Shown here: one piece after another, positions 19,370 through 28,360 of the stretch
How the letters are laid out: the number at the start of each line of letters is the position of its first letter
How positions within the stretch are numbered: the first letter of the stretch is position 1
Source: Thermoplasmatales archaeon
GTDB lineage: Archaea > Thermoplasmatota > Thermoplasmata > Methanomassiliicoccales > Methanomethylophilaceae
Assembly: GCA_012520845.1 (NCBI GenBank)
Contig: JAAYNL010000015.1
Location: 1 to 64,000 of the forward strand
Direction of reading: 5' to 3'
DNA: 64,000 nt
The notes under the pieces: model-generated
What the model saw: only the letters and a program-made list of their open reading frames with translations
Database searches by the model: none
Told to the model about the DNA's origin: nothing
Made by a program: the position numbers and the translations under genes

Positions 19370-19379
19370 CAATATAAAC
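19370..19379 (+). promoter_or_regulatory. TATA box of the transporter operon
   Basis: CAATATAAAC lies 22-31 bases before the ATG at 19401. The binding-protein gene therefore starts its own short-leader transcript in addition to possible read-through from cobN. Confidence 0.5.
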
Positions 19380-19400
19380 TAAGTATTACCATTTGGCATT

Positions 19401-20429
19401 ATGGGGAAAAATGCCATTCTCGCATTGTTGGTGTGCGCGATGATGGTCGCCACCGGGGCGGCCGTCTATCTGGCGCAGGACCCGTCTGAGAGCGACGGGC
19501 CAGATTATCCTAAGGTGACCGTCACGCAGGCTGATGGCACCGAGAAGACCGTGAAATACAAACCCGAAAGAATCGTCTGCCTGAGCACGTACGCCTGTGA
19601 ACTGCTCATCCTGTACGGATATCACGACAAGGTCGTCGGGGTGACGAACTCGTCCTACACAAACGTGGACCAGGCGCCGTATTACGGGTCTGGGAAGTCC
19701 AAGGATGTCGGCAACTTCAACGAGCCGAACATAAGCGAGATCGTGAATCTGGAGCCCGATTTGGTGATAACGTGGAGCACGCAGCCGGGGGTGGCCGAAC
19801 AGCTCGAGGGGGTCGAGTTGCCCTACGTCTTCCTGCAGTGTTCCGCCATCGACACGATGGAGATGGAGGCCACGTCCCTCGGGAAAATCGTCGGCAAAAC
19901 CGAGAAGGCGGAGGAATACTGCACCTTCCTCAACAACGTGTTGGACGACATAGACGCCCGCGTGGCGACAAAGACCGTCAAGAAGACCGTGTACATGGAG
20001 TCGTTCAGCAGCTATTCCGCGGCCGGGAAGTCCTCGGCCTATTACAGGCTGTGCGTGCGCGCCGGCGCGGAAATGGTGTTCGACAACGAAAAATCCCAGA
20101 CCGTCAGCAAGGACGCGATAATCCTCAAGAACCCCAGCATCATAATAAAGACGCCAATGCTCTACAAGATGATAAACAACGGCTCGAAGACCATTTACGA
20201 CGAAATCATCGGAAGGGAAGGGTTCGGCATAATAGACGCGGTAAAGAACGAGCAGGTGTACATCCTCTGCAGCCAGTTGTTCGGGGGCCCCAGGTGCTTC
20301 GCGGGCATGGTCGCCTGCTACGACGCCATGTACCCGGACGAGGTGCCGAAGGGCATGAACACGCTGTTGCAGGAGTACAACACGACCTTCGGCGTGAACA
20401 TGTCCATCGACAGCCTCTCGTATCCCTGA
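19401..20429 (+). CDS. metal-chelate/corrinoid ABC transporter substrate-binding protein (FepB/BtuF type)
   Basis: This 342-residue protein has an N-terminal hydrophobic anchor (about 5-25) with no lipobox cysteine, followed by a type III periplasmic-binding fold. Landmarks are PERIVCLSTYACELL, DKVVGVTNS, EPDLVITWS and the closing Ala/Gly-rich lobe. It would be tethered outside the cell membrane and hand its ligand to the permease encoded 32 bases downstream. The family binds cobalamin, siderophores or heme. Its position behind cobN favours corrinoids or cobalt chelates, which is inference. A second such system lies at 39.5-42.9 kb. Confidence 0.88.
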   Translation: MGKNAILALLVCAMMVATGAAVYLAQDPSESDGPDYPKVTVTQADGTEKTVKYKPERIVCLSTYACELLILYGYHDKVVGVTNSSYTNVDQAPYYGSGKSKDVGNFNEPNISEIVNLEPDLVITWSTQPGVAEQLEGVELPYVFLQCSAIDTMEMEATSLGKIVGKTEKAEEYCTFLNNVLDDIDARVATKTVKKTVYMESFSSYSAAGKSSAYYRLCVRAGAEMVFDNEKSQTVSKDAIILKNPSIIIKTPMLYKMINNGSKTIYDEIIGREGFGIIDAVKNEQVYILCSQLFGGPRCFAGMVACYDAMYPDEVPKGMNTLLQEYNTTFGVNMSIDSLSYP

Positions 20430-20461
20430 AATGAAACCGGAAGCCGGCAAAGGGTGTCTCG

Positions 20462-21565
20462 ATGCAGGACGCGCAGTCGCTGTATAAATCGGAGAAGACC
20501 AAAAGAATCAGGTTAATCCAAATACTCTCGGTGTCCCTGGTCGCGGCGTTTTTGGGGTCCCTTTCATTGGGTTCCATCTACATCGCGCCCATAGACGTCC
20601 TGAAATCCATCGGGCACGGCCTGTTCCCCGCGTGGGTGGACTCGCCGTCACAGGTGACCTACACGATAATCAGCGTCGTGAGGATTCCTCGGTGTCTGCT
20701 GGCGATATTGGCGGGGTTCGCCCTGGGGGTGTCGGGCGCGGTCATGCAGAGCACCCTCAGGAACCCGCTGGTCAGCCCGTTCACCCTGGGGCTTTCGTCG
20801 GCAGCCAGCTTCGGCGCCGCCCTCATTATCGTCTCGGGGCCGATGATATTCGGGGCGTTCTTCAACAAGTCGATCAACTTCGGGATAGGGCCATTTTACG
20901 TTTCCAGCGTCCTCGTCGTGATTTCCGCCTTCGCCTTCGGGATCCTGAGCATGCTGATAGTCCTCGCCATCGGCAGGATCAACGACCAGTCCCGTTCCAT
21001 CGTGATATTGGGCGGCGTCATAATCGGATATCTGTTCCAGGCCGGGGTCACCGCCCTGAAATACATTTCCGAGGACGGGGCACTGAGGGAAATAACGATA
21101 TGGCTCATGGGCGGGATGTGGGGGGCGTCCTGGAAATCCGTGCTGCCGTTGATTCCCATCGTGCTTGTCTGCTGCGCCGTCCTGTACCGCAAGGCCGTTC
21201 TTTTCAACGCCCTTTCCGGCGGGGACGACGTCGCCAAGACGCTCGGTGTGGACGTGCCCAAATTCAGGAGGGACACGTTGCTGGTCGCCACCCTCTGCAC
21301 CTCGGCGTGCATCGCGTTCACCGGCATCATAGGCTTCATCGGGCTCATGTCGCCCCATATATGCAGGATGATGATCGGCAACGACCAAAGGTACCTCCTG
21401 CCGGCATCGACCCTGATGGGCGCGCTGATACTCCTGATATCCGACACGGCCGCCCGCATGATTTTGGCCCCCGTCGAACTGCCGGTGGGGGTGCTCATGT
21501 ACCTGATAGGCGGCGCGTTCTTCATCTACCTAATCACCTCGGGGCGCGGGAGGGGGATGGAGTGA
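20462..21565 (+). CDS. FecCD/BtuC-family ABC transporter permease
   Basis: This 367-residue polytopic protein shows FecCD hallmarks: RIPRCLLAILAGFALGVSG, MQSTLRNPLVSPFTLGLSS, and GFIGLMSPHICRMMIG near the C-terminal half. It should form a ten-helix dimeric channel for the ligand of the preceding binding protein. Its stop overlaps the GTG start of the ATPase gene. Confidence 0.93.
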   Translation: MQDAQSLYKSEKTKRIRLIQILSVSLVAAFLGSLSLGSIYIAPIDVLKSIGHGLFPAWVDSPSQVTYTIISVVRIPRCLLAILAGFALGVSGAVMQSTLRNPLVSPFTLGLSSAASFGAALIIVSGPMIFGAFFNKSINFGIGPFYVSSVLVVISAFAFGILSMLIVLAIGRINDQSRSIVILGGVIIGYLFQAGVTALKYISEDGALREITIWLMGGMWGASWKSVLPLIPIVLVCCAVLYRKAVLFNALSGGDDVAKTLGVDVPKFRRDTLLVATLCTSACIAFTGIIGFIGLMSPHICRMMIGNDQRYLLPASTLMGALILLISDTAARMILAPVELPVGVLMYLIGGAFFIYLITSGRGRGME

Positions 21566-22329
21566 AGCTGGAGATAACAGGCCTGAACCAGGGTTATGGG
21601 AAAAAGGAAATCCTGTTCGACATAAACGCGATTGCCGACGCAGGGAAGGTGACATCCATCCTGGGACCCAACGGGTCCGGGAAATCCACCCTTATCAAGA
21701 CAGTGACGGGCATCCTGCCGTACAGCGTCGGCAACGTCACGTTCGACGGCAGGGAACTGTCCGGCCTTGACTTGGGGGAGCGCGCCAAACTGATCAGCTA
21801 CGTCCCGCAGAGTTTTTCGTACATGTCATACACCAGCGTCATGGAGACCGTGATGACCGGGAGGACGCCCCACATGGGCTGGGAGCCCGGCGACAGGGAC
21901 CTGGAAGCGGTCCAGGAGTCGTTGGCGTTCATGGACATAGAGTCGCTGTCCGATCTCAACATCAACGAGCTTTCCGGGGGGCAGAGGCAACGCGTCTTCA
22001 TCGCCAGGGCGTTGGCCCAGGAGTCCAAATTCATGATGTTCGACGAGCCCACCAGCTCCCTCGACATAAAGTATCAGATAGAGACGATGAAGAAACTCCA
22101 CGCCCTTGCCCACAACAGGAACATCGGCCTGGTCGTGGCCATGCACGACCTCAACCTGGTCCTCAGGTATTCCGACGAGGTAATATTGCTGAAGGGAGGG
22201 AGGGTCCATTCAAGGGGGTCTCCCCGGGAAATAATCTCCGAGGAAAGCCTTCGGGACGTCTACGGAGTCGAATCGGAAATCGTGGAGGGCCGGGACGGGA
22301 GGACGTACATTCACATGATGGACGTTTGA
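21562..22329 (+). CDS. ABC transporter ATPase (FecE/BtuD family)
   Basis: This 255-residue nucleotide-binding subunit has Walker A GPNGSGKST, signature LSGGQRQRV, Walker B FMMFDEPTS and a switch histidine in AMHDLNL. It energises the preceding FecCD permease. The start is GTG 21562, overlapping the permease stop as GTGA. It converges on the DNA polymerase gene with a gap of 17 bases. Confidence 0.93.
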   Translation: MKLEITGLNQGYGKKEILFDINAIADAGKVTSILGPNGSGKSTLIKTVTGILPYSVGNVTFDGRELSGLDLGERAKLISYVPQSFSYMSYTSVMETVMTGRTPHMGWEPGDRDLEAVQESLAFMDIESLSDLNINELSGGQRQRVFIARALAQESKFMMFDEPTSSLDIKYQIETMKKLHALAHNRNIGLVVAMHDLNLVLRYSDEVILLKGGRVHSRGSPREIISEESLRDVYGVESEIVEGRDGRTYIHMMDV

Positions 22330-22346
22330 GCGCATTCCGAGATGTT

Positions 22347-24755
22347 TTAGAAATCGAAAAGGGTCTTCTTCTTCGGTTTTTCCTTGGGCTTCGCTTTCGG
22401 TTCCGCCGGCGGTCCCTCCGCCTTCTTCCTCGCCGCCGGCCTCGGTTGCCAGTCGAACAGCGTCGCCTGCTGGCTGCCCATCATCAGGTCCTTTTCGTCC
22501 CAGCCGAATACCTCGGTGACCCGGGCGAGGGTCTGGGCGATCCTGCCGGCGTAGTATTGGTAGTCGGGCTTCCCCTCGAAGGGGACGCCGCTGACGTACG
22601 GCTCCACGGTCTGGGGCGTGACCTTGGAGTCGGTGACGATCCAGGACACCTTCATGCCTGGGATGAACTCGTACCCGCGTTCCTTGATCTTGCGGGCGGC
22701 CTGCACGCTTGCCATGCTGTCCGGGTTCTTGTACTGGCTCTCGTCCCTGCTGGTCTGGGATATCACCAGCCTTGCGGGGTCGACCTTGCCGTTCAGGATG
22801 TCCGTGATGACGCCCCGGGCGTAGGCCACGGCGCCCTCGGTATCGCCGGCGAGGACCAGGGAGAACACCTCCATCAGCGAGTCGCCCTGTATGTCGAAGG
22901 AATCCGTCCTCCTGACCTCGTAGCCGCGGACGAACAGCTCGTCGTCCGGCTCCGGCCACACGATCTTCCCGACGTACCTCTTCTTCTTGCCGTGGGTGAA
23001 AAGCGGGTGCAGGATCTTCTCGAACTCCAGCGTCTCCCCCTCCTTGGAGAAGCGTTCCGCCAGGCCCCCGCCGAAGGCGACGGCGCCGTCCATGTCCCTG
23101 GCCGGTGACTGGATGAATATGGAGTCGGTGTCCGAGTACACCACCGATATCCCCTCGGACTCGACGGTCTTGATGATGTTTTTCACGCTGGCCCTGGCGA
23201 ACGCGGTTATCGAGGCGCCGATGTTCTTGTCGGTGAAACGGTAGAAGGAGGAGGCGAACACGCCGTAGAAGGTGTTCATCAGGATCTTCACCGCCGCCTG
23301 CAGGCCGTCCAGGTAGTGGCGTTCGTGGTCGTCCTCGGTCTCCTTCATCCGGGCCTTGATGGAGTCCCTCTGTTTCATCAGCCCGTCCAGGATCCTCGGG
23401 AGCAGCCCGACCTTCCTCTCCCTGGACACGTAGCGGGCCCCGGAGGGGCTCACGATCTCCCCGTCCGGGGACAGGGTGGTGAAGCAGATGTTCTTGGAGA
23501 TGATGAGCGACGGGTACATCGATTTGAAGTCGAGGACGCAGACCCAGTCGTACACGCCCGGCTTCACCTCGTGGACGTAGCCGCCCTCGATCTGGTCCTC
23601 CCTCCCCCGGTTGCCGGAGGGCGGGACGCCGATCCCCTCCCGGTCGGCCCTGCGTATCAGCAGGGAGTCGACCAGGGTGGACGTCCCGGAGGTGAGGACG
23701 TCCCCGACGGGGAGCATCGACACCGCCGCCAGGTCCATCCCCTTGCGCACCGTCTCTATCTCCAGCAGTATCCTCAGGGACAGGGAGGCGTCCATCGTGC
23801 AGTACTCGATGACCCTGTCCCTGTCCGCGGCCCATTCCTCGTCCATGCGCTTCGGGTCCACGTCCAGCTTCCGCTCGCCGAGGACGAGCATGGACACGGC
23901 GTTCAACGTTTCCTGCTTCGGCCTCAGTTCCCGGCGCACGGCCCACCAGGCGTCCACGACGAGGCGGCCCTTGACCCTCCAGAACCGGTTCGTGACGATC
24001 CTGGGGACGCCGCCGTCCCTGCCCCAGGCCAGGCGGTCCCGCATCTTGTGGTGCTCCGCCCGCTCCACGATTTTCTTGATGTCGTAGTTGTCGATGTTGT
24101 ACCCGGTGATCACGTCCGGGTCCTCCCTCCGGATGAGCTCGGTGAACCCGTCGATGATGTCCACCTCGGGGCCGGTGATGGGCTCGCATTCCCGGATCTC
24201 GTCGCCCTCGTGGACGACGGCGCATATGGTGTAGATGAAATCGTGCTTGATGCTGTTCTCCAGGTCGAAGGACAGCGTCTTCAGCGGCGGGTTGAACGGC
24301 TCTACGTTCTCGAAGGAGACCATCTCCACCACGAGGTCCGTGGTGTAGCTTCCCTCGACGGGGTCGCCCCGGACGCGGATGCAGGATCCCATGTCCATGT
24401 CGTACACGTAGCGGTAGTGGAAGGAAACGTCCCCGGAGAGGATCCGGAAGGACCTGCCGTACTTGGAGCGGTACTCGGACATAGACCACGGGTACTTCAG
24501 GGTGACCTTGGCCACGTCCCTGTCCTTGCCCATGTCGTACAGCGTCCCGGGCTCGACGGAGACGACCTCCGGGCTCTTCCTCAGGGATTCCAGCGCGTCC
24601 ATCGTGGGCTCGACGATGTGGAAGTACGGCTTGAAGCCCTTGTGGAGGACCGTTATGGATTCGCCCTCACGGGTCTTGCCGAATATCTCCATGACGACGT
24701 CGTCGTCGCCCTGGGAGTAGGAGACGCTTATGATCCTTACGTCCCACTCGCCCAT
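22347..24755 (-). CDS. polB: family B DNA polymerase (PolB)
   Basis: This 802-residue replicative polymerase has proofreading and synthesis motifs in order: FDLE (Asp164, Glu166), NIDNYD (221-226), DFKSMYPS (409-416) and YSDTDS (540-545). The C-terminus carries QATLFDW at 763-769, a good PCNA-interacting peptide. After a Lys/Pro-rich spacer the protein ends in a second PIP-like TLFDF at 798-802. The upstream YchF-type GTPase gene stops 4 bases before this start, so the two are likely co-transcribed. Confidence 0.96.
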   Translation of the reverse strand: MGEWDVRIISVSYSQGDDDVVMEIFGKTREGESITVLHKGFKPYFHIVEPTMDALESLRKSPEVVSVEPGTLYDMGKDRDVAKVTLKYPWSMSEYRSKYGRSFRILSGDVSFHYRYVYDMDMGSCIRVRGDPVEGSYTTDLVVEMVSFENVEPFNPPLKTLSFDLENSIKHDFIYTICAVVHEGDEIRECEPITGPEVDIIDGFTELIRREDPDVITGYNIDNYDIKKIVERAEHHKMRDRLAWGRDGGVPRIVTNRFWRVKGRLVVDAWWAVRRELRPKQETLNAVSMLVLGERKLDVDPKRMDEEWAADRDRVIEYCTMDASLSLRILLEIETVRKGMDLAAVSMLPVGDVLTSGTSTLVDSLLIRRADREGIGVPPSGNRGREDQIEGGYVHEVKPGVYDWVCVLDFKSMYPSLIISKNICFTTLSPDGEIVSPSGARYVSRERKVGLLPRILDGLMKQRDSIKARMKETEDDHERHYLDGLQAAVKILMNTFYGVFASSFYRFTDKNIGASITAFARASVKNIIKTVESEGISVVYSDTDSIFIQSPARDMDGAVAFGGGLAERFSKEGETLEFEKILHPLFTHGKKKRYVGKIVWPEPDDELFVRGYEVRRTDSFDIQGDSLMEVFSLVLAGDTEGAVAYARGVITDILNGKVDPARLVISQTSRDESQYKNPDSMASVQAARKIKERGYEFIPGMKVSWIVTDSKVTPQTVEPYVSGVPFEGKPDYQYYAGRIAQTLARVTEVFGWDEKDLMMGSQQATLFDWQPRPAARKKAEGPPAEPKAKPKEKPKKKTLFDF

Positions 24756-24759
24756 CCGA

Positions 24760-25947
24760 TCACCTGTCCGCCACGATGCGGATCACGTCGCCGTCCTCTA
24801 GGACGTGGTCGGCGCCGACGGTCCTTTTCGTCCGGGCGTTGACGGCGCGGATGAATTTGTCCCCGAGCTCGGTGTGCACCTTATATGCCAGGTCCTTCGC
24901 CGTGGACCCTCTGGGCACGAGGAAGGCGTCGGGCAAAACCCTGCCCTGGCCGTCGGTGTACTTGTTCTCGTCCTCCACCGGGAACACGGCGATGAGGTCG
25001 AGCAGGCCGAAGACGGCCCGCTCGAGGCAGCGCTGCACGCCGGTGCCGCCGTGTTTCTCCATGTTCTTCGCTATGTACCCGAGGGCGTTTTTCTGTCCCT
25101 GGGTCATTTTACTTTCGTCGATTATCTCGAAGGTCGCGTCCCCGGCCCTGTACCTGACGAGGCCCGCCTCCGCCGCCTTCTTCAGCGCCAACTCGGCCTC
25201 GGCCATGACGGGGAAGGCCATGTCGGCGACGGCCGAGACGCGCTCGAGGTTCCCCGGCGGCGCGACGTCCGCCTTGTTCATCGCCACGACCATCGGCTTG
25301 CCGTGCTCCCTGACTTTGATCGCGATCCTCATCAGGACGTCCGCGTCCCATTTCGTGGGGTCCGGCGGCGGGTCGGCAGCCGCTATGGATGCCTTGATGC
25401 GGGCGTCGTTAAGGTTCAGGCCGACGAGCCTGTCCCTGAGCACGTCCTCCGGTTTGGCGCCCGTCATTTTGGCGGTGCGGGCCATCTTCGGGAACCCGTT
25501 CGAGAGGATCTCGTTCACCCATTGGACGATTTCGTTGCGCAGGAACTCCACCTCCTGCACCGGGTCGTGGGTGCCCGGCTTGCCCGGCACGCCCTCCGGG
25601 TCGGTGCCGCCGCTGACGTCGATGACGTTGATCAGAGCGTCCGCCTGCCTCAGGTCGTCGAGGAAGCGGTTGCCCAGGCCCTTGCCCTGCCACGCGTCCG
25701 GCACGAGGCCGGCCACGTCCAGCATCTCGATCGGCACGAGCCTGACGCCGTCGACGCAGGGCGAGTTGTGCGGGTCGCACTTCACGCCGAGGGATTTGCA
25801 GGGGCATTCCGTGCGGACGTAGGCGACGCCCCGGTTCGGGGCGATGGTGGTGAACGGGTAATCCGCTATCTCGGCGGGGGCCATGGTGGCCGCGCTGAAG
25901 AACGTGGACTTGCCCACGTTGGGCTTGCCTACTATGCCTACCTGCAT
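24760..25947 (-). CDS. YchF/Obg-type GTPase with TGS domain
   Basis: This 395-residue protein starts MQVGIVGKPNVGKST, which holds the G1 loop. It continues with the G3 DVAGLV and G4 NKAD motifs and ends in a TGS domain (DAFLVPRGSTAKDLAYKVH...). It belongs to the archaeal YchF-like clade, ribosome-associated P-loop GTPases or ATPases. A Cys-containing insert (ECPCKSLGVKCDPHNSPC, about 40-57) could bind a metal. ATG 25947 is used because the longer frame lacks family similarity before MQVGIV. The polymerase gene follows after 4 bases. Confidence 0.9.
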   Translation of the reverse strand: MQVGIVGKPNVGKSTFFSAATMAPAEIADYPFTTIAPNRGVAYVRTECPCKSLGVKCDPHNSPCVDGVRLVPIEMLDVAGLVPDAWQGKGLGNRFLDDLRQADALINVIDVSGGTDPEGVPGKPGTHDPVQEVEFLRNEIVQWVNEILSNGFPKMARTAKMTGAKPEDVLRDRLVGLNLNDARIKASIAAADPPPDPTKWDADVLMRIAIKVREHGKPMVVAMNKADVAPPGNLERVSAVADMAFPVMAEAELALKKAAEAGLVRYRAGDATFEIIDESKMTQGQKNALGYIAKNMEKHGGTGVQRCLERAVFGLLDLIAVFPVEDENKYTDGQGRVLPDAFLVPRGSTAKDLAYKVHTELGDKFIRAVNARTKRTVGADHVLEDGDVIRIVADR

Positions 25948-26037
25948 CGCGACCCCATCGCATCGGGACGTTATATTATTCCCGTTCATTCGGCCGTCCC
26001 GAACAATCAATATGAATTGGGTACGTGATTTGAGAGT

Positions 26038-26427
26038 ATGACCCGCGGATCGAACGCCCCAGGCAGATTCATGTCGAAGATCCCCCAGTTGCCTTTGGAC
26101 GGCGGGTTCGACTATTCCAAGGCGGACGAGGTGTGCCAACGCATCGTGGAAACGTTCCGTCCGGAAAGGATAACCGTGTTCGGTTCGGTCGCAAAAGGGC
26201 TGGCGAATGAGGACAGCGATTTGGACATGGTCGTGGTGATGAGGACCGATCTCCCGTACATGGAACGTTCAGTGGCGATATATGGTTCCATAGACGAGCT
26301 CCGCATGGCGACGGACATTCTGGTTTTCACCCCGGAGGAATACGACGATGGCCTGAGGGATGGGAATACGTTCATCGGCAGAATCGATTCCGAAGGGGTT
26401 GAGGTTTATGCCTTACACACCAAATGA
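26038..26427 (+). CDS. MNT-type minimal nucleotidyltransferase
   Basis: This 129-residue protein has the nucleotidyltransferase motif GSVAKGLANEDSDLD (Gly49, Ser50, Asp61, Asp63) and a later Asp in MATDILVF. MNT proteins usually act as antitoxins that AMPylate a HEPN RNase encoded beside them. No intact HEPN gene follows: only a 39-codon frame overlaps the stop. It may be an orphan antitoxin or have an unlinked partner. M12 is an alternative start. It begins the 26-29 kb accessory stretch. Confidence 0.8.
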   Translation: MTRGSNAPGRFMSKIPQLPLDGGFDYSKADEVCQRIVETFRPERITVFGSVAKGLANEDSDLDMVVVMRTDLPYMERSVAIYGSIDELRMATDILVFTPEEYDDGLRDGNTFIGRIDSEGVEVYALHTK

Positions 26428-26626
26428 GGATTGCCCCGCCCTCCAGACGGCAATTAGAATCGTGTCTGTCATATCTTTTCAGGCTTCAGGTAGCGGCTGC
26501 AGACGCATTAGACGATTACTGTTTTAGCATATTATCCGTCCATTTCCACATTCGGTAAGATAGATACGGTTTTTTGACCAAAGTCCCAGATTGCTTTTTG
26601 AAGATTTTGCAACGATGAAGTCCGTG

Positions 26627-26637
26627 ACCATTATAAT
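26627..26637 (+). promoter_or_regulatory. TATA-like element of the AlbA_2 regulator gene
   Basis: CATTATAATCG lies 26-36 bases before ATG 26663 and supports that start over the ones at 26591 and 26615. The rest of the 235-base gap from 26428 shows no gene. Confidence 0.4.
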
Positions 26638-26662
26638 CGTGCCAACACATCCCAATCGCATC

Positions 26663-28024
26663 ATGAGGGAGGATTTGCACACCGAATTCAAGAGCGCGTG
26701 GAAGGACGGGTACCTACGCGACATCGCCGCCTTCGCAAACACCGAGGGCGGGATTCTATGCATCGGCGTGGACGACGGGGGCGAAGTCATAGGGGTATCG
26801 AACCCGGACCGCCTTCTCAAAAGCCTCCCCGACAAGATTCAGAACGCCCTGGGAATCGTTCCCGCCGTGGATTATCGCGAGAAGGACGGCGTCCCTTACG
26901 TGACGGTGAGGGTCGAACCCGGACCCGATCCGGTTTTCCTCGACGGTAAAATTTTCGTGAGATCCGGCAGCACCACCCGCGAACTCAAGGGCGGGGAATT
27001 GAGGAATTACATAGCATCGCATTCCGACGCGGCCTGGGCGGACAACCCGTCCGGCATCGATCCGGTCCTGCTCGACACGTACGCGTTCCGGGAGTTCAAG
27101 GAGACCGCCCGCAGGATGGGGCGCCTCACCGAGGAGGAGTGCGACCTCCCCATGATGGACCTCCTCGACAAACTTAACCTCGTCAGCAAGGGGAGGCCCA
27201 CCCGCGCGGCGGCCATCATGTTCTCGACGGACCCGACGGAAACCTCGCACGGCGCGATGATGAGGATCTGCAGGATATCCGATTCCGAGATCCTCTTTTC
27301 CGACGAACTGAAGGTGCCGATGTTCCTGGCGGTCGACATGATGGTCAACCTGATAATGACCAAATACGCCGTCGCGCCCGTCACGTACGAAGGGATAATC
27401 CGTGTGGAAAACCACCCGTACCCGAGGGACGCCGTCCGCGAGGCCCTCATCAACGCCGTGTCCAACACCGACTACGGCTCCGGCTACTCCATAAAAATCA
27501 ACGTGCTCGACGACAGGATGATAATCCAGAATTCCGGCGGGCTCCCATACGGCATGGATTTGGAATACATAATTTCAAAATTCGTTTCCAGGCCTCGGAA
27601 CAAGGGCATAGCCGCGGTATTCCGTGCCGCGGGCATGTCGGAAACGTTTGGCCGCGGTTTCGAGAAAATGAGGAAACCCTACAGGGAAAGCGGCGTCACC
27701 CTCCCCGAATTTGACGCGTTGCCCAACGATTTCATAGTCGTTTTCCGCAACATCGTGGCGGAGAAGGGCATCGTGCCGAGGGACATGAACGGTAAGGCGG
27801 TTGTCCCAGAACACGCCGATCCTGCATACACGGAAGGTCTGACGGAGAACGAAAAGAACGTCCTCCTCTTGATAGCAAACGGGGAATTCGATACTTCAAA
27901 AAACGTGGCTAACAAACTAAACATTTCCGACGTTACTGTCAGACGGGCTCTTGCCTCTTTATCAGAAAAAGGAAAAATTCATAGGGAAGGGTCTAAAAAG
28001 ACTGGGAAATGGATACTCATTTGA
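26663..28024 (+). CDS. AlbA_2 (Schlafen-type) ATP-binding transcriptional regulator
   Basis: This 453-residue protein has an N-terminal AlbA_2 domain (HTEFKSAW, IAAFANTEGGILCIGVDDGG, about 1-130). An HATPase_c_4-like region follows (REALINAVSNTDY and NSGGLPYG). A C-terminal winged helix occupies about 395-453 (NVANKLNISDVTVRRALASL, ending KTGKWILI). The architecture is that of putative ATP-dependent transcriptional regulators scattered in archaeal accessory DNA. ATG 26663 is chosen from the TATA position and the family start. A 12-bp tandem repeat begins 18 bases after the stop. Its target is unknown. Confidence 0.85.
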   Translation: MREDLHTEFKSAWKDGYLRDIAAFANTEGGILCIGVDDGGEVIGVSNPDRLLKSLPDKIQNALGIVPAVDYREKDGVPYVTVRVEPGPDPVFLDGKIFVRSGSTTRELKGGELRNYIASHSDAAWADNPSGIDPVLLDTYAFREFKETARRMGRLTEEECDLPMMDLLDKLNLVSKGRPTRAAAIMFSTDPTETSHGAMMRICRISDSEILFSDELKVPMFLAVDMMVNLIMTKYAVAPVTYEGIIRVENHPYPRDAVREALINAVSNTDYGSGYSIKINVLDDRMIIQNSGGLPYGMDLEYIISKFVSRPRNKGIAAVFRAAGMSETFGRGFEKMRKPYRESGVTLPEFDALPNDFIVVFRNIVAEKGIVPRDMNGKAVVPEHADPAYTEGLTENEKNVLLLIANGEFDTSKNVANKLNISDVTVRRALASLSEKGKIHREGSKKTGKWILI

Positions 28025-28042
28025 TAGAGTGCGCCTTAGTCT

Positions 28043-28138
28043 AATCGCTCATTTAATCGCTCATTTAATCGCTCATTTAATCGCTCATTTAATCGCTCAT
28101 TTAATCGCTCATTTAATCGCTCATTCAATCACTCAACC
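28043..28138 (+). repeat. 12-bp tandem repeat, eight units
   Basis: Six perfect copies of AATCGCTCATTT, then AATCGCTCATTC and a degenerate AATCACTCAACC, run head to tail without spacers. Because 12 is a multiple of 3, one frame reads repeated LIAH. That frame overlaps the end of the AlbA_2 gene but has no convincing start. The rest of the gap to 28360 has no gene that I can support; it contains GC-rich stretches near 28270-28310 of no recognised structure. Confidence 0.95.
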
Positions 28139-28360
28139 AAAGAATCGGGTTATTCCAAAATTCTTGGCAGTGTTTCAGAACACCAATCAGTAGTTCAATT
28201 CGCGCGGACAGATAAGTGAAAAAACGGTTTCGAGCGTAACAGTCGCATACGCATAATCCGCGTTAGGTCAGTTGGGGCAGGGTGGCCTAGGCGGTCGCGT
28301 ATGCGGTGGAAACAGAGAAATGGTCCAATGGAAGAGCGCGCTGTTTGTCGAGGGCGGTGT

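Noticed and set aside
26408-26527. A 39-codon frame overlapping the MNT stop, looked at as a HEPN toxin partner.
   Set aside because: It lacks the HEPN R-x4-6-H pattern and the usual length of about 110-140 residues, and would end in TAG, which no other gene here uses.
28043-28138. The tandem array considered as a CRISPR.
   Set aside because: Units are 12 bases and contiguous with no spacers, and no cas genes are in the window.
27951-28193. An 80-codon frame encoding LIAH repeats.
   Set aside because: It starts inside the AlbA_2 gene in another frame with no ribosome-binding site, and the repeats simply reflect the 12-bp tandem array.
28262-28335. A GC-rich stretch that resembles part of a tRNA.
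   Set aside because: No acceptor stem, T arm or anticodon stem can be paired.
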